Positions 27,341 through 39,269 are shown, counted from the stretch's first letter. The stretch: 55,953 bases of DNA from Siccibacter turicensis LMG 23730 (GCF_000463155.2 NZ_AWFZ01000016.1:32811-88763), one strand, 5' to 3'. Numbers and translations: made by a program. Notes: a model not told the origin generated them from the letters alone.

Positions 27341-30300
27341 TTATGACACGCTTTTTTTATGTCTGCGCAGCCAGATTAATTTGTAGGCGGCAGGAATAAT
27401 GAACAGGGACAGCAGCGGAGCCGTGATCATCCCACCAATCATTGGCGCAGCAATACGGCTCATGACTTCTGAACCTGCGCCGGTTCCCCAGAGTATTGGC
27501 AGCAGACCCGCAATGATCACCGCCACGGTCATGGCTTTCGGCCGGACACGCAGTACGGCACCATGATAGAGGGCTTCATCAAGACCTTCCGGTGTGAACG
27601 TCTCTTTACGGGACAATTCCGGGTGCGCTTCAATGGCATGACGCAGATACATCAGCATGACCACGCCAAACTCTGCTGCCACCCCGGCCAGGGCGATAAA
27701 CCCGGTTCCGGTCGCCACTGACATATGGAAGCCCTGCCAGTACAGGAACCATATTCCGCCAACCAGGGCGAACGGCAGGCTCATCAGGATCAGCAGGGCT
27801 TCGTCAACCCGGCGGAATGCCAGATACAACAGGATGAAAATGATCATCACCGTCATCGGCACCATCAGCTTCAGTTTCTTGTTGGCATGCTCAAGCAGTT
27901 CAAACTGTCCGGAGAATGCCACACTGGTTCCCGGTCTCAGTTTCACTTTCTCGCTGATGGCCGTCTTAATGTCGTTAACCACCGACACCATGTCCCTGCC
28001 GCGGGCATCAACATAAATCCAGCTGGCTGGCCGGGCATTTTCGGTTTTCAGCATGGTTGGTCCAGAAACGACGTTAATATCCGCGACATCGCCCAGCGTG
28101 ATCTGCTGCTTCATCGGGGTCAGGATCGGCATCTGTTTCAGCGCCTGCGGACTGTTCCGGTAATCCTGCGGGTAGCGAATGTTAATAGGGTACCGGGCCA
28201 CCCCTTCAACCGTCTCACCCACCATAGCACCTCCGATTGCTGAAGAGACGAACAGCTGGACATCACCTACCGTCATCCCGTAGCGGGAGGCTTTCTCCCG
28301 GTTGATATCGATATCGATGTAGCGCCCGCCCTCAAGTCGCTCAGCCAGGACAGACACCACGCCAGGCACGGTTTTGGCTACCGCCTCGATACTCTGCGCC
28401 GTCGCGTCGATATCGGACAGAACAGTCCCGGACACTTTGATACCTATCGGGCTTTTGATCCCGGTTGAGAGCATATCAATACGGTTACGGATAGGCGGCA
28501 CCCAGAGGTTTGCCAGACCCGGTAAACGGACTGTCCTGTCGAGTTCATCAATAATCTTGTCAATTGTCATGCCGGGACGCCACTGATCCTCAGGTTTGAG
28601 CTGGATCGTGGTTTCCACCATTTCGAGCGGCGCGGAATCCGTTGCGGTCTCTGCTTTACCGGTCTTGCCAAATACAGAAGCCACTTCAGGAACGCTTTTG
28701 ATTAACTTGTCTGTTGTCTGCAGGAGCGCTGCAGCTTCTGCCGGAGAGACGCCAGGCAAGGTCGACGGCATATACAGCAGATCGCCCTCGTTAATCTTCG
28801 GCAGAAATTCACCGCCCACCTGACTCAGTGGCCAGATAACCGTGAAAATGGACAAGGCCGCAACCAGCAGGGTTGTTTTTGGCCAGTGGAGGACCCGCAG
28901 CAGCAAAGGATGATACGCTTTGATCAGCACCCGGTTCAGGGGGTTACTTGTCTCGGCAGGAATTTTCCCCCGGATCCAGAATCCCATCAGAATAGGAATG
29001 ACGATGATGGCCAGTGCGGCCGCTCCCGCCATGGAGTACGTTTTCGTGAATGCCAGCGGGCCAAACAGACGACCTTCCTGCCCTTCCAGGGTAAAGATAG
29101 GAATAAAGGACAGGGTGATGATCAGCAGGCTAATGAACAACGCGGGTCCCACTTCCACGGAGGCGTCGGTAATCACCTTCCAGCGGGTGGCGTTGTCAAT
29201 CTGCTCACCCGGATGCTGATGATCCCACTCCTCAAGCCGTTTGTGCGCATTTTCAATCATCACAATGGCGGCATCCACCATCGCACCGACGGCAATCGCT
29301 ATCCCTCCCAGCGACATGATATTGGCGTTCAGTCCCTGGAAGTGCATGACGATAAAGGCGATACACAGGCCAAGCGGCAGAGAGATAATCGCCACCAGGG
29401 CAGAACGTACGTGCCACAGGAACAGAGCACAGACGATGGCCACCACGATAAACTCTTCCAGAAGTTTGGAACTGAGGTTATCAATCGCCCGGTCGATTAA
29501 CTGGCTGCGATCGTAGGTGGTCACGATTTCAACGCCTTCCGGCAGGCTGGCCTTCAGCGTCTCCAGTTTATCCCTCACTGCCGTGATAACGTCGCGCGCA
29601 TTTTTACCCGACCGCAGGATCACCACGCCGCCAGCGACTTCTCCCTGGCCGTTCAGCTCGGCAATACCACGCCTCATTTCGGGCCCGGTCTGCACGCGGG
29701 CAACATCCCGCAGATAAACCGGCACGCCGTTCTCACCTGTTTTCAGGACGATGTTATTAAAATCATCAATGCTCTGAAGATAACCGCTGGCACGGACCAT
29801 ATACTCCGCTTCGGCCATTTCAACGGATGAGCCACCGGCCTCCTGGTTAGACGATTCAAGTGCCTGTTTCACTTCGGGCAGGCTGATACCGTACTGGGAC
29901 AGTTTTACCGGATTGACCTGAATCTGGTACTGTTTCACCACGCCGCCAACCGAAGCGACCTCAGCCACGTTCGGGATGGTTTTCAGCTCAAATTTCAGGA
30001 ACCAGTCCTGCAGAGAGCGCAGTTCTGAAAGGTCGTGTTTTCCGTTGCGATCGACAAGGGCATATTCAAATATCCAGCCCACTCCCGTGGCGTCCGGGCC
30101 GATTTCAGAGCTCACACCCGCAGGCAGTTTGCCCTGAACCTGATTCAGGTATTCCAGCACGCGCGAACGGGCCCAGTACAGATCGGTGCCGTCTTCAAAA
30201 ATGACATACACATACGAATCACCGAACTGTGAAAAGCCACGCACGGTTTTTGCGCCAGGTACGGACAGCATGGTGGTGGTAAGCGGATAGGTGACCTGGT

Positions 30301-30487
30301 TTTCTACAATCTGCGGGGCCTGTCCGGGATAGCTGGTTTTAATAATGACCTGCACATCTGACAGGTCAGGCAGCGCATCGACCGGCGTGTTAATTATCGT
30401 CCATGTGCCCCAGATGCTGAGAAACAGTGCGCCCATCATGACCAGGAAACGGTTGGCGACAGAGCGCCGGATAATCCATTCAATCAT
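27341..30487 (-). CDS. silA: RND silver/copper efflux pump SilA
   Basis: 1048 residues, the known SilA length. Inner-membrane HME-type RND transporter with twelve helices. The TM4 signature [27 protein letters not shown] carries the proton-relay acid residues, and the periplasmic Met sites are in the expected regions (for example MLSTGIKSP). It exports Ag+ and Cu+ from the periplasm and inner leaflet through SilB and SilC. It starts 10 bp after silB. Confidence 0.97.
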   Translation of the reverse strand: MIEWIIRRSVANRFLVMMGALFLSIWGTWTIINTPVDALPDLSDVQVIIKTSYPGQAPQIVENQVTYPLTTTMLSVPGAKTVRGFSQFGDSYVYVIFEDGTDLYWARSRVLEYLNQVQGKLPAGVSSEIGPDATGVGWIFEYALVDRNGKHDLSELRSLQDWFLKFELKTIPNVAEVASVGGVVKQYQIQVNPVKLSQYGISLPEVKQALESSNQEAGGSSVEMAEAEYMVRASGYLQSIDDFNNIVLKTGENGVPVYLRDVARVQTGPEMRRGIAELNGQGEVAGGVVILRSGKNARDVITAVRDKLETLKASLPEGVEIVTTYDRSQLIDRAIDNLSSKLLEEFIVVAIVCALFLWHVRSALVAIISLPLGLCIAFIVMHFQGLNANIMSLGGIAIAVGAMVDAAIVMIENAHKRLEEWDHQHPGEQIDNATRWKVITDASVEVGPALFISLLIITLSFIPIFTLEGQEGRLFGPLAFTKTYSMAGAAALAIIVIPILMGFWIRGKIPAETSNPLNRVLIKAYHPLLLRVLHWPKTTLLVAALSIFTVIWPLSQVGGEFLPKINEGDLLYMPSTLPGVSPAEAAALLQTTDKLIKSVPEVASVFGKTGKAETATDSAPLEMVETTIQLKPEDQWRPGMTIDKIIDELDRTVRLPGLANLWVPPIRNRIDMLSTGIKSPIGIKVSGTVLSDIDATAQSIEAVAKTVPGVVSVLAERLEGGRYIDIDINREKASRYGMTVGDVQLFVSSAIGGAMVGETVEGVARYPINIRYPQDYRNSPQALKQMPILTPMKQQITLGDVADINVVSGPTMLKTENARPASWIYVDARGRDMVSVVNDIKTAISEKVKLRPGTSVAFSGQFELLEHANKKLKLMVPMTVMIIFILLYLAFRRVDEALLILMSLPFALVGGIWFLYWQGFHMSVATGTGFIALAGVAAEFGVVMLMYLRHAIEAHPELSRKETFTPEGLDEALYHGAVLRVRPKAMTVAVIIAGLLPILWGTGAGSEVMSRIAAPMIGGMITAPLLSLFIIPAAYKLIWLRRHKKSVS

Positions 30488-30497
30488 CGTCGTCTCC

Positions 30498-31790
30498 TCA
30501 GTGCCCTGAATGCATATTTACAGGCTGCTCAGACATTGCTGGCATACTGTTTTCTGTTTTTTCAGGGTGGCGCATACGTTCCAGCGCGCCCGTAATATTG
30601 GCTTCGGAGTCAATGAGGAACAGGCCACTGACCACCACGGTATCGCCTTCATTCAGGCCGGAGCCAATGCCGGACTGTTGCTGTGATTCATGCAGAACGT
30701 GGATCTGTTTCGGCACAAACTTGCCTTCATCATCAACAGTAATCACGCGCTGTTCTTTGCCGGTATCGATAACGGCCTGGCTTGGTATCAGCAGCATCTC
30801 CTGGCTCTTGGTATTCAGTTTCAGATAGGCATTCATGCCCGGCTTGAGAAACTCATCCTTATTAGAAACCTGGAGACGGACCTGAAGCGTACGGGTTGTC
30901 TGATCCACGCTGGGAAGAATGTTCCATTTTTCGACATGGAATGTTTTATCCGGATAAGCCGGTACCGAAATTTCAAACTGCGACGTATCTTTCAGCAGAT
31001 ATGCGATAGATTCTGGCACTGCAGCGCTGATCCAGACCGGGTCCATCCCCTGAATCTGAGCCACTACTTTATCTTTCGAAATATTCATTCCGGTGCGCAG
31101 GTCAAACGCAGTAATGACACCATCAATAGGTGCTTTAATGGTAAAACGGGTCTGGATTGTGCGGGTTGAACGCAGCCTTTGAATATCCTCTTCCGGCATA
31201 CCAGCTAGACGAAGTCGCTCCAGAACCCCTTTTATCTGGGTTGACGTACCGCCTGTACCGGATAACAGCAGGAACTCACTTTGTGCCTCAACCCATTCAG
31301 GAATGGTGATATCGATAAGCGGAGTGCCTTTCTTCACATGATCGCCAATCGTCAGGGGATACACTTTTTCGACGAAACCGTCAGAGCGCGCCTGCACAAT
31401 GACAAACTGATACTCGTTGTAACTGACATTAGCCGGGATTGTCTGAGAATAATTCAGCATTCCTCGCGTGACTTTTTGCGTTTTTAATCCCAGATTCTGA
31501 ACCTGCGTTGGATCGATACGGATCCCGCCACTGCTTTTATCGCCGCTTTCATCAGCATATTTTGGCACCAGGTCCATATCCATAAAGGGAGATTTTCCGG
31601 GTTTATCAAATTTGGTATCCGGTTTCATCGGGTCATACCAGAAAAGTACCTTTCGCTCCGGTGCCTTTTGTTCGGTTTGTACTGTTTTTTGTGATGAGTT
31701 TACATACTGCCAGGCAGTAACCGATATCAGCCCTCCTGCTATGAGGCTGCTGATAATTATTGCAGCATATTTTATCTTTAAAGAAGCCAT
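30498..31790 (-). CDS. silB: Membrane-fusion protein SilB
   Basis: 430 residues. CusB-family periplasmic adaptor with an N-terminal membrane anchor (about 7-27), the heavy-metal segment [29 protein letters not shown], and lipoyl/barrel domains. It receives metal from SilF and joins SilA to SilC. A Met/His tail ([12 protein letters not shown]) is present. Confidence 0.96.
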   Translation of the reverse strand: MASLKIKYAAIIISSLIAGGLISVTAWQYVNSSQKTVQTEQKAPERKVLFWYDPMKPDTKFDKPGKSPFMDMDLVPKYADESGDKSSGGIRIDPTQVQNLGLKTQKVTRGMLNYSQTIPANVSYNEYQFVIVQARSDGFVEKVYPLTIGDHVKKGTPLIDITIPEWVEAQSEFLLLSGTGGTSTQIKGVLERLRLAGMPEEDIQRLRSTRTIQTRFTIKAPIDGVITAFDLRTGMNISKDKVVAQIQGMDPVWISAAVPESIAYLLKDTSQFEISVPAYPDKTFHVEKWNILPSVDQTTRTLQVRLQVSNKDEFLKPGMNAYLKLNTKSQEMLLIPSQAVIDTGKEQRVITVDDEGKFVPKQIHVLHESQQQSGIGSGLNEGDTVVVSGLFLIDSEANITGALERMRHPEKTENSMPAMSEQPVNMHSGH

Positions 31791-31903
31791 ACAATTTCTC
31801 GCTGAAAAATCAAAACACCTAGCATATGCGCCCGATCATTCATTCACAGTAATCCCTTAATGAATGTTCAGGCGCACTGGATGTATTCGCTCCGGACTGA
31901 TAA

Positions 31904-32257
31904 TCAGGATTGCGTAACGTTAATGCTTTTGAGTAAGGAGATATTGCCCTGCTGAATAAACGAGAAATCGACATGGTTGCCGGTTTTCAGGGCATTGATA
32001 GCGTCGTCTGCATTAACAAAAGTGAAGCGCATGGTCATTGCAGGCCAGCCCACAGCAGGGATTGCTTCGTGCGAAATGGTAATCTTTTTACTATTCATAT
32101 CAATGTCTTTAACGACACCGGTGCCCTTGATAACCTGCTGTACCGAAGCATCACTGGCAGCATTCATATCGCCATGCTGATGTGTTTCAGCATGAAGACC
32201 GGCAGAAAACATGACAGAGAAGGCACCAAATAAAACGGCTTTAAGTGAATTACGCAT
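31904..32257 (-). CDS. silF: Periplasmic Ag/Cu chaperone SilF
   Basis: 117 residues with a signal peptide ending LHA. The CusF-type OB fold shows the cation-pi copper site: His in ISHEAIP, then VGWPAMTMRF with Trp and two Met. It carries metal ions to SilB. Confidence 0.94.
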   Translation of the reverse strand: MRNSLKAVLFGAFSVMFSAGLHAETHQHGDMNAASDASVQQVIKGTGVVKDIDMNSKKITISHEAIPAVGWPAMTMRFTFVNADDAINALKTGNHVDFSFIQQGNISLLKSINVTQS

Positions 32258-32285
32258 TTTTAATTTCCTGATTAATTAAATAAAT

Positions 32286-33671
32286 TTACTCTACCCAACC
32301 GCCACCCAGCGCGGTAAACAGATTAATTTCGTTAACCTGTCGGGAATAGGTAAGATCGAGAATGGTTTGCTGCGTAGCGAAGAGGGAACGTTCTGCATCC
32401 AGCACTTCTATGTAGCTGACAGCACCACTTGCATATAATCCTCTGGCACGCTGGAGAGTTATCTGAAGTGAATCAAGATAACGCTGCTGTGACTCAAGTT
32501 GCTGGCTAAGGCTGTCGCGCAGCGCAAGCGTGTCGGAAACATCCTTAAAGGCTGACTGAATTTTTTGTTCGTAATTAACCACCGATTGTTGCTGGCGAAT
32601 TTCAGCCAGCTTCAGATTGGCTTTATTCCTGCCAGCATTAAAAATAGGAATTTCAATTTTAGGGATAAAATTCCACATTCCACTTCCTGACGTAAACAGG
32701 CTTGACAGCTCCGTACTGCTTGCGGAAAGACCACTGGTCAGGGTAATGGAGGGGAAAAAGGCCGCTCGCGCTGCGCCAATATTGGCATCAGCCGCTTTCA
32801 GCTGATATTCCGCTTCCATAATATCCGGTCGCTGCAGCAAAATTTGTGAAGATAGATTTGGTGGCAATTTTACTGGTGCGATCTCCCCGCCTTTCATCCC
32901 TTTTTCTGACGGAAGTGCGCGGTACGTTCCCAGCACCAGTTGCAGGGCATTGTTTGCCTGAGCCAGATCGCCTTCTCGTTTGGCTATTTCGGCGCGGGTA
33001 CTTTCGATTTGTCCTCTCGCCTGTTCAAGTGCCAGAACGTTCGTACTCCCGGTCACGAGCTGTTGCTCAACGAAAGCATAGGACTGTTCATAATTTTTCA
33101 GCGTTTCCCGCGCAATACGGAGTTGTTCGTACGCCAGTTGCTGGCTGAAATAGCTCTGTGAAACGTTGGAGACCAGCAGGATGTGTACGGCCCGACGGGC
33201 TTCTTCGCTGGCAAAGTAGTTCTGGCGGTCAGCATCACTCATGTTCTTAAGTTTGCCGAAAAAATCGAGCTCATAGCTGAGCTCCAGTCTCGCGTCGTAC
33301 TCCTGTGTGGTCGGCTTGTCACCTTTCAGACCACCGCTGTATGTTATCCCGGATGAGGCATTCAGCTGGGGATAACGATCTGCATCCGTGACGTTGAACT
33401 GGGCTCGGGCCTCTTCAACCTTCAGGGCAGCCATTCTCAAATCACGGTTATTAGTCAGAGCTTCACCGATCAACCGGGTAACCTGGGGATCGACAAAAAA
33501 GTTACGCCAGCCCGTATCCTGATAGCCATTTACCGCTGGCGTCAGGCTGTTATGGGACAGTGAAAACTGCTGGGGTACCGGTGCTGCGGGCCGCTGATAT
33601 TCAGGCGCAAGCGACACGCAGCCTGCCAGGATGAATATCGTGCTAATGCTGAGTAATTTTAATTTGAACAT
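32286..33671 (-). CDS. silC: Outer-membrane channel SilC
   Basis: 461 residues. TolC-superfamily lipoprotein: signal ending in the lipobox (LAGC), then two repeated outer-membrane-factor halves (ALTNNRDLRMAALKVEEARAQF, QRPDIMEAEYQLKAADANIGAARAAFFPSI). ATG 33671 is the lipoprotein start; the open frame extends far upstream into the promoter and the antisense of silR. It is the first gene of silCFBAGP, behind a perfect CusR-type box. Confidence 0.96.
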   Translation of the reverse strand: MFKLKLLSISTIFILAGCVSLAPEYQRPAAPVPQQFSLSHNSLTPAVNGYQDTGWRNFFVDPQVTRLIGEALTNNRDLRMAALKVEEARAQFNVTDADRYPQLNASSGITYSGGLKGDKPTTQEYDARLELSYELDFFGKLKNMSDADRQNYFASEEARRAVHILLVSNVSQSYFSQQLAYEQLRIARETLKNYEQSYAFVEQQLVTGSTNVLALEQARGQIESTRAEIAKREGDLAQANNALQLVLGTYRALPSEKGMKGGEIAPVKLPPNLSSQILLQRPDIMEAEYQLKAADANIGAARAAFFPSITLTSGLSASSTELSSLFTSGSGMWNFIPKIEIPIFNAGRNKANLKLAEIRQQQSVVNYEQKIQSAFKDVSDTLALRDSLSQQLESQQRYLDSLQITLQRARGLYASGAVSYIEVLDAERSLFATQQTILDLTYSRQVNEINLFTALGGGWVE

Positions 33672-33773
33672 AACGCTTCTCGTCCAGGCAGACCTGGTAA
33701 ATGGTTCAAATGAAGTCCAGAGTATTGATAGGGGTACTTTACCTAACGCTCTCTGTTTGCCGAGTGACAGGAT

Positions 33774-33791
33774 AATGACAATGTTGTCATT
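33774..33791. promoter_or_regulatory. SilR/CusR box between silC and silR
   Basis: The perfect palindrome AATGACAA-TG-TTGTCATT lies between the divergent silC and silR genes. It matches the CusR consensus and should control both operons. Confidence 0.88.
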
Positions 33792-33860
33792 TTTGCTGTA
33801 ATCCGTTGATAACGATCGTGGGCGCAATAGAATGACATTAGCAGCCAGCCGGGGAGCAAG

Positions 33861-34541
33861 ATGAAAATATTGATCGTCGAAGACGAAATTAAAACAGGTG
33901 AATATCTCAGCAAAGGGCTTACAGAGGCAGGGTTCGTAGTGGATCACGCTGATAATGGTCTTACCGGATATCATCTCGCCATGACAGCCGAGTATGATTT
34001 AGTCATTCTGGATATCATGCTACCTGATGTGAACGGCTGGGATATCATCCGCATGCTGCGCACTGCCGGAAAGGGTATGCCGGTCTTACTGCTGACAGCC
34101 CTCGGCACGATCGAACATAGGGTCAAAGGACTGGAACTGGGTGCGGACGATTATCTGGTTAAACCCTTTGCGTTTGCCGAACTGCTCGCCCGGGTGAGAA
34201 CCCTTCTGAGGCGGGGAAACACGATGATCACGGAAAGCCAGTTTAAGGTGGCTGACCTCTCGATTGATCTCGTATCCAGAAAAGTCAGTCGCGCCGGAAA
34301 CCGCATTGTGCTCACCAGTAAAGAGTTCAGCCTGCTGGAATTCTTCATTCGCCATCAGGGAGAGGTTCTTCCCCGCTCCCTGATTGCCTCTCAGGTCTGG
34401 GACATGAATTTTGACAGCGACACTAATGCGATCGATGTCGCAGTAAAGCGACTCCGCGCTAAAATAGACAACGATTACGAGACAAAGCTGATCCAGACAG
34501 TCCGGGGCGTGGGCTACATGCTGGAGGTCCCGGATGCATAG
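33861..34541 (+). CDS. silR: Silver response regulator SilR
   Basis: A 226-residue OmpR-family regulator with receiver motifs ([20 protein letters not shown]) and a winged-helix output domain ([18 protein letters not shown]). It activates silCFBAGP and silE. It is close to PcoR in sequence. It overlaps silS by 8 bp. Confidence 0.94.
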   Translation: MKILIVEDEIKTGEYLSKGLTEAGFVVDHADNGLTGYHLAMTAEYDLVILDIMLPDVNGWDIIRMLRTAGKGMPVLLLTALGTIEHRVKGLELGADDYLVKPFAFAELLARVRTLLRRGNTMITESQFKVADLSIDLVSRKVSRAGNRIVLTSKEFSLLEFFIRHQGEVLPRSLIASQVWDMNFDSDTNAIDVAVKRLRAKIDNDYETKLIQTVRGVGYMLEVPDA

Positions 34542-36009
34542 CAAACCTTCCAGACGCCCTTTCTCACTCGCTCTGCGGCTGACCTTTTTTATCAGCCTGT
34601 CCACGATACTGGCTTTTATCGCCTTCACCTGGTTTATGCTGCATTCTGTTGAAAATCATTTTGCCGAGCAGGATGTCAGCGATCTTCAACAAATCAGCAC
34701 CACACTGAACCGTATACTGCAGTCCCCGGTGGATCCGGATGATAAAAAAATAAGCAAAATAAAGGAATCAATTGCCAGCTACCGCAACGTTGCCCTTTTG
34801 CTCCTCAATCCCAGGGGTGAAGTGCTCTTTAGCTCAGCTCAGGGGGCGGCACTACGCCCGGCAGAGAATTCAGCAGATTTTAGCGAGCACAGCCGCGCAC
34901 GGGATGTCTTTCTCTGGACGGTGGAGGATCCTGCGGGACCGATGGATACCGGGTCCGAAATGAAGATGGAAACATACAGGATTATCGCCTCCTCTGGTCA
35001 GGCGATATTTCAGGGCAAACAGCAGAACTATGTCATGCTGACTGGCCTATCCATTAATTTCCATCTCCATTACCTCGATGCGCTGAAAAAGAACCTGATT
35101 GCGATTGCCGTCGTGATAAGCCTGTTGATTGTTCTGATCATTCGAATCGCTGTCCGTCAGGGGCACCTGCCCCTTCGTAATGTCAGCAATGCCATTAAAA
35201 ACATCACCTCCGAGAATCTTGATGCGCGACTGGAACCGACACGCGTTCCCATTGAGCTGGAGCAACTGGTTATCTCGTTCAATCATATGATTGGAAAGAT
35301 TGAGGATGTCTTTACCCGCCAGGCCAATTTCTCTGCCGATATCGCGCATGAGATCAGAACGCCCATCACCAATCTGGTGACGCAGACTGAAATCGCACTG
35401 AGTCAGGATCGAACACAGAGGGAACTTGAGGATGTCCTCTATTCCAGTCTTGAAGAGTATAACCGGATGACCAAAATGGTCAGCGATATGCTGTTCCTGG
35501 CACAGGCAGATAATAATCAGCTGATACCTGACAGGGTCATGTTTGACCTCAGAGCGGAAGTCATGAAAGTCTTCGAGTTTTTCGAAGCCTGGGCCGAAGA
35601 ACGCAATATCACGCTCAAATTTAACGGGATGCCCTGCCTGGTTGAGGGAGATCCACAAATGTTCAGAAGGGCGATCAATAATCTGTTATCCAATGCCCTG
35701 CGTTATACCCCGGAGGGACAGGCAATCACCGTCTCAATAAGAGAGCAGGAGAGCTTTTTTGACCTTGTGATTGAAAATCCGGGGAAACCAATCCCTGAAG
35801 AGCATTTATCAAGGCTGTTTGACCGTTTTTATCGGGTAGATCCGTCCAGACAACGAAAAGGAGAAGGCAGCGGCATCGGCCTTGCGATTGTGAAGTCCAT
35901 CGTGGAAGCACATCACGGAAGAGTGCAGGTGGAATCGGACATACGTTCAACTCGTTTTATCCTATCCGTGCCCAGACTGGAGAAAATGATTCCGGAAACC
36001 CAGTACTGA
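34534..36009 (+). CDS. silS: Silver-sensing histidine kinase SilS
   Basis: 491 residues. Two membrane helices (about 15-36 and 187-208) enclose a periplasmic metal-sensing domain, then HAMP, H box ([17 protein letters not shown]), N box ([11 protein letters not shown]) and G boxes (GSGIGLAIV). It phosphorylates SilR in the presence of Ag+ or Cu+. Confidence 0.94.
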   Translation: MHSKPSRRPFSLALRLTFFISLSTILAFIAFTWFMLHSVENHFAEQDVSDLQQISTTLNRILQSPVDPDDKKISKIKESIASYRNVALLLLNPRGEVLFSSAQGAALRPAENSADFSEHSRARDVFLWTVEDPAGPMDTGSEMKMETYRIIASSGQAIFQGKQQNYVMLTGLSINFHLHYLDALKKNLIAIAVVISLLIVLIIRIAVRQGHLPLRNVSNAIKNITSENLDARLEPTRVPIELEQLVISFNHMIGKIEDVFTRQANFSADIAHEIRTPITNLVTQTEIALSQDRTQRELEDVLYSSLEEYNRMTKMVSDMLFLAQADNNQLIPDRVMFDLRAEVMKVFEFFEAWAEERNITLKFNGMPCLVEGDPQMFRRAINNLLSNALRYTPEGQAITVSIREQESFFDLVIENPGKPIPEEHLSRLFDRFYRVDPSRQRKGEGSGIGLAIVKSIVEAHHGRVQVESDIRSTRFILSVPRLEKMIPETQY

Positions 36010-36022
36010 GAATAAAGATTTA

Positions 36023-36040
36023 AATGACAAAGATGTCATT
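36023..36040 (+). promoter_or_regulatory. SilR/CusR-type box before silE
   Basis: AATGACAA-AG-ATGTCATT is a CusR-like palindrome with one mismatch. It lies 14 bp after silS and about 215 bp before silE, so silE is probably induced separately. Confidence 0.7.
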
Positions 36041-36254
36041 AGCCTGTCATGCAGCAAACAGAAGCCATTCGATATAATTAGTGCAACTTATCAGGAAGGC
36101 ATTATTACTTCATCCATACACGGCATCAGCACAAGCCAGGAGTTGTATTAAAGCCTCATCCCGGCGGAATAAGGTCTGTAGAGTTGTCAGTTGTACTACT
36201 GAGGACACAGATCGAAATTCACGGACATCACTAATTCAGAAATGGAGAGTTACC

Positions 36255-36686
36255 ATGAAAAATATCGTCTTAGCATCAGTGTTAGGTTTGAGCTTAATTT
36301 CTACGGCCTGGGCCACTGAAACTGTAAATATCCATGAGCGTGTCAATAATGCTCAGGCTCCGGCCCATCAGATGCAGTCTTCTTCAACTCCAGCCGCCAT
36401 CCAGGGGGCAGCTCCACGGATGGCCGGTATGGATCAGCATGAACAGGCTATTATTGTTCATGAAACCATGAACAATGGTTCAGCAGATGCACATAAAAAA
36501 ATGGCGGAAAGTCATCAGAAGATGATGGGAACTGGCACCGTTAACGCTTCCCGTCCGGCGACTTCGTTTGCGGCGATGAATGAACATGAAAGAGCAGCTG
36601 TTGCCCATGAATTTACGAATAACGGTCAGTCCGGCCCCCATCAGGCTATGGCTGATGCACACCGCCGCATGATCAATGCGGGCTGA
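36255..36686 (+). CDS. silE: Periplasmic silver-binding protein SilE
   Basis: 143 residues, the known SilE length. Signal peptide ends STAWA; the mature protein begins ETVNIHERVNNAQAPAHQM and contains repeated Ag+-binding HxxM or MxxH patterns (HQMQ, HKKMAESHQKMM, HRRM). It binds several Ag+ per molecule. ATG 36255 follows a GGAGAG site. Confidence 0.95.
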   Translation: MKNIVLASVLGLSLISTAWATETVNIHERVNNAQAPAHQMQSSSTPAAIQGAAPRMAGMDQHEQAIIVHETMNNGSADAHKKMAESHQKMMGTGTVNASRPATSFAAMNEHERAAVAHEFTNNGQSGPHQAMADAHRRMINAG

Positions 36687-36760
36687 TGACAACTGAAGTT
36701 TCCGTGCGGTTACCCTTTCCTTGATAGATTGTCCCTTATACGGATATGTTGTTATTTTTT

Positions 36761-36782
36761 GCCCCCTTCAGGGGGCTTTTTT
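36761..36782 (+). terminator. Terminator after silE
   Basis: GCCCCC-TTCA-GGGGGC stem followed by six T. Confidence 0.92.
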
Positions 36783-36831
36783 GTCTGACTCAGCTAAACT
36801 TATCCGGTAACCATCTGAAAGGGTTTATTAT

Positions 36832-37182
36832 ATGAAAATCACAAATTCGCTTTTTGTTATACTGATGTTATCCCTGCCAGCGATTTCCGCAGAACATTCA
36901 GAAATGAAAATGTCAGATATATCCTCATCGGCATCGTCACAGGAATATATGTCCGGCATGAAAGGTATGCATGACAAAATGATGGCCGCTGTAAAAGAGT
37001 CCGATCCCGACAAGGCTTTTGCGAAAGGCATGGTAGCACACCATGAAGGGGCAATAGCAATGGCTGAGACCGAGCTAAAATACGGAAAAGATCCGGAAAT
37101 GAGAAAGCTCGCGCACGACATCATTAAAGCTCAAAAAGGTGAAATTGAGCAGATGAATAAATGGCTTGGTAATCAAAAATAA
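36832..37182 (+). CDS. DUF305 periplasmic metal-binding protein
   Basis: 116 residues with a signal peptide (MKITNSLFVILMLSLPAISA). The mature part has the DUF305 core: MKGMHDKMM, AKGMVAHHEGAIAMAE and AHDIIKAQKGEIEQMNKWL. DUF305 proteins such as CopM bind Cu(I)/Ag(I). It stands alone between two terminators at the right edge of the metal island. Confidence 0.85.
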   Translation: MKITNSLFVILMLSLPAISAEHSEMKMSDISSSASSQEYMSGMKGMHDKMMAAVKESDPDKAFAKGMVAHHEGAIAMAETELKYGKDPEMRKLAHDIIKAQKGEIEQMNKWLGNQK

Positions 37183-37260
37183 TGATTGCGGAAATAATAT
37201 ATTGCGCGTACAGTCAGAGTGTTCCCGGGCACGGGAACCTGTTAATCGTTAATTAATCAA

Positions 37261-37286
37261 AACCCGATTCATTTCGGGTTTTTCCT
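37261..37286 (+). terminator. Terminator after the DUF305 gene
   Basis: AACCCGA-TTCAT-TTCGGGTT hairpin with a T-rich tail. Confidence 0.85.
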
Positions 37287-37589
37287 TTTACCCCCCCCAA
37301 CGCATGCACTGCACCGAGTGAAATTCACCTGAGCCAATTCTGCTTGCTTATTATTTCGATGGGAATTGCTGATTTTAATTAAGCCTATGTTTTAAAGGTG
37401 TTTCTCATGCCTGGGTTTGGCAGGGGTTCGTCCTGTTCTCTGGTCATGCGCAATGGCAATTCGCAGTCAGGGCTCAAGACTACTTTTACCTCTTTTTTAA
37501 CAGAAAGTTTCTGGACCCGATACTTGCCGGAAACATCATCTGCTGTTCATCCCGACCAATAAAACGAAGGTATCACTCTCGTTTGAATC

Positions 37590-38504
37590 TCACTTACTTT
37601 CCATTTTGTAATAAAGAATCAAGTTTTCCAGTGATATATCAATACCAACTTTTTTTAATAACCTTTTTCGCGCAGTGTATATTTCTTTCAGCATATCTTC
37701 ATAACCCTGACCAAGGTGAATTTGTTTATGGCAATTGCAACACAGAGATATGATATTTTCTTCAACATCAAGAGATGTGTCAAAAGCATCTTGCCTGGAC
37801 ATAGGTACAATGTGATGAGGTTCTGTGTAATTTAAGGATGAATTTCGCCTTCTGAATGTTGGGTGGTCACTATCGACTTCACATCTGTAACCTGCTTTAT
37901 TCAGCGCATTTTGGGATACGCCTTTACTCCTGGGATACGAGAGGCCATTTTTTACTTCTATTGCATTTTTCTTTGGTTTGGCTTCCCCTGTATATTCAAA
38001 CGTCTGAACGTTGTCAAAGATATTACTTTTCTCTATGGCATTGATCAACTCATCGTCAGAGTAATACTCACTGCTGGCCATTTCTGTTGTACCAAAAAAA
38101 TCCAGTTCGTTAATTGCCTGAACAAGTTCCTCACGAATTGTCCATAAGTTTCTTTTGGGTTTTCCGCCGATTTCTTTACTCTTCATTACGGTAATGAATT
38201 TTGTACCGGATGCGATATTTCCGACACCTTTAACCTCGAATCTACCAAGTTCTTTTTGAACTCTGCCACCCAGTCCGTTTATGACTCCATTAGCACTCAT
38301 GCTGTGCAGGTCGTACTTCTTACCAATATCGAAGCATGTGCAGGAATGATTTGGCTCAATAAACCATTTTTTTAACGCTGCAATACTTTTTGTGTCAAAA
38401 ACTTTATCATTTGTTAATAAAGTTTTCCATTCTTCCACACTGATATCAATGTCACAGACATACTCTCCATCAATCACTTCGCATATTTTTTTAATCACAT
38501 TCAT
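37590..38504 (-). CDS. HNH endonuclease-domain protein
   Basis: 304 residues. The C-terminal third is an HNH domain: Cys in YRCEVDSDHPTF, EPHHIVPMSRQDAF (HH motif), LDVEENIISLCCNCHKQIHLG (N, CxxC and final His). The N-terminal 200 residues are unrecognised and may read DNA or protein partners. It is AT-rich compared with the sil genes. A stand-alone modification-dependent or invader-targeting nuclease is plausible; no methyltransferase is nearby, so ordinary type II restriction is unlikely. Confidence 0.8.
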   Translation of the reverse strand: MNVIKKICEVIDGEYVCDIDISVEEWKTLLTNDKVFDTKSIAALKKWFIEPNHSCTCFDIGKKYDLHSMSANGVINGLGGRVQKELGRFEVKGVGNIASGTKFITVMKSKEIGGKPKRNLWTIREELVQAINELDFFGTTEMASSEYYSDDELINAIEKSNIFDNVQTFEYTGEAKPKKNAIEVKNGLSYPRSKGVSQNALNKAGYRCEVDSDHPTFRRRNSSLNYTEPHHIVPMSRQDAFDTSLDVEENIISLCCNCHKQIHLGQGYEDMLKEIYTARKRLLKKVGIDISLENLILYYKMESK

Positions 38505-38971
38505 TCCCCTGTTATACAGATAGTCATAATGAAAATATAAAGCTCGCTAACCGGTATGGTTGCGTAAGGACCGTAGTCTCTCAGAGACCGTGCTTTCTTT
38601 TTTTTCAGGCCTGGACACTAAAGGGTCTGTTGCACCCCGAAAAAATTTGTTGCGGGGATTGCTCATTGAGATGAGCCTCTGCTCGATCATACCAGATCAG
38701 CAGGCTGCCCCCAATGCTATGGCTTCTTAGTTTGGCCATTATCCGGCCTTCCTCACGACCAATAAAATAGAGACATTACCCGTGACGCTGCCACCGTCTC
38801 AGCCCGGAACGATCAGTGAGCGCTTCTGATGACCTTCGGTTTTTTTAACGAAGCGGGTGGGATACGGTTTGTTGCTGAAATCTTAATAATAACCAACAAC
38901 TGATGCTAATTTCGCACTTTTAACATATATGAATATAAATGTTATGAATAATTGCATTTACAGGAAATATC

Positions 38972-39061
38972 ATGCGTTTTGTCATCCGGGATCCGAAAAA
39001 AGGCAGAACCGGAAGTCTGGGCAGCTATCACGGTCGCCCTGCAGTTTTATGGTTGTCGTAA
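38972..39061 (+). CDS. Possible 29-residue peptide
   Basis: ATG 38972 follows AGGAAAT. The product begins MRFVIRDPKKGRTGSLGS. A similar DPKKGK/GS coding pattern occurs in the non-coding sequence at about 14640, so this may be part of a repeated DNA element instead of a gene. Confidence 0.25.
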   Translation: MRFVIRDPKKGRTGSLGSYHGRPAVLWLS

Positions 39062-39269
39062 TGAATGCGGTGTGCTTCGTGAATTCCGGAATTTTTTGTA
39101 GGGATGGAGAAATATGCGGGTGAATGCGAGAAAAAGGCCGCGCCGGCGGACTTCCGGGAAAGTGGATCAACTGGCTGGCGGGTTTTATATTCAGTTATGC
39201 GGTCGCCAGCAGCCGGTGTCACACGGGAATGTCCGGATTCCTGGCGTTGACCGCGCAGCTGCTGCCGGA

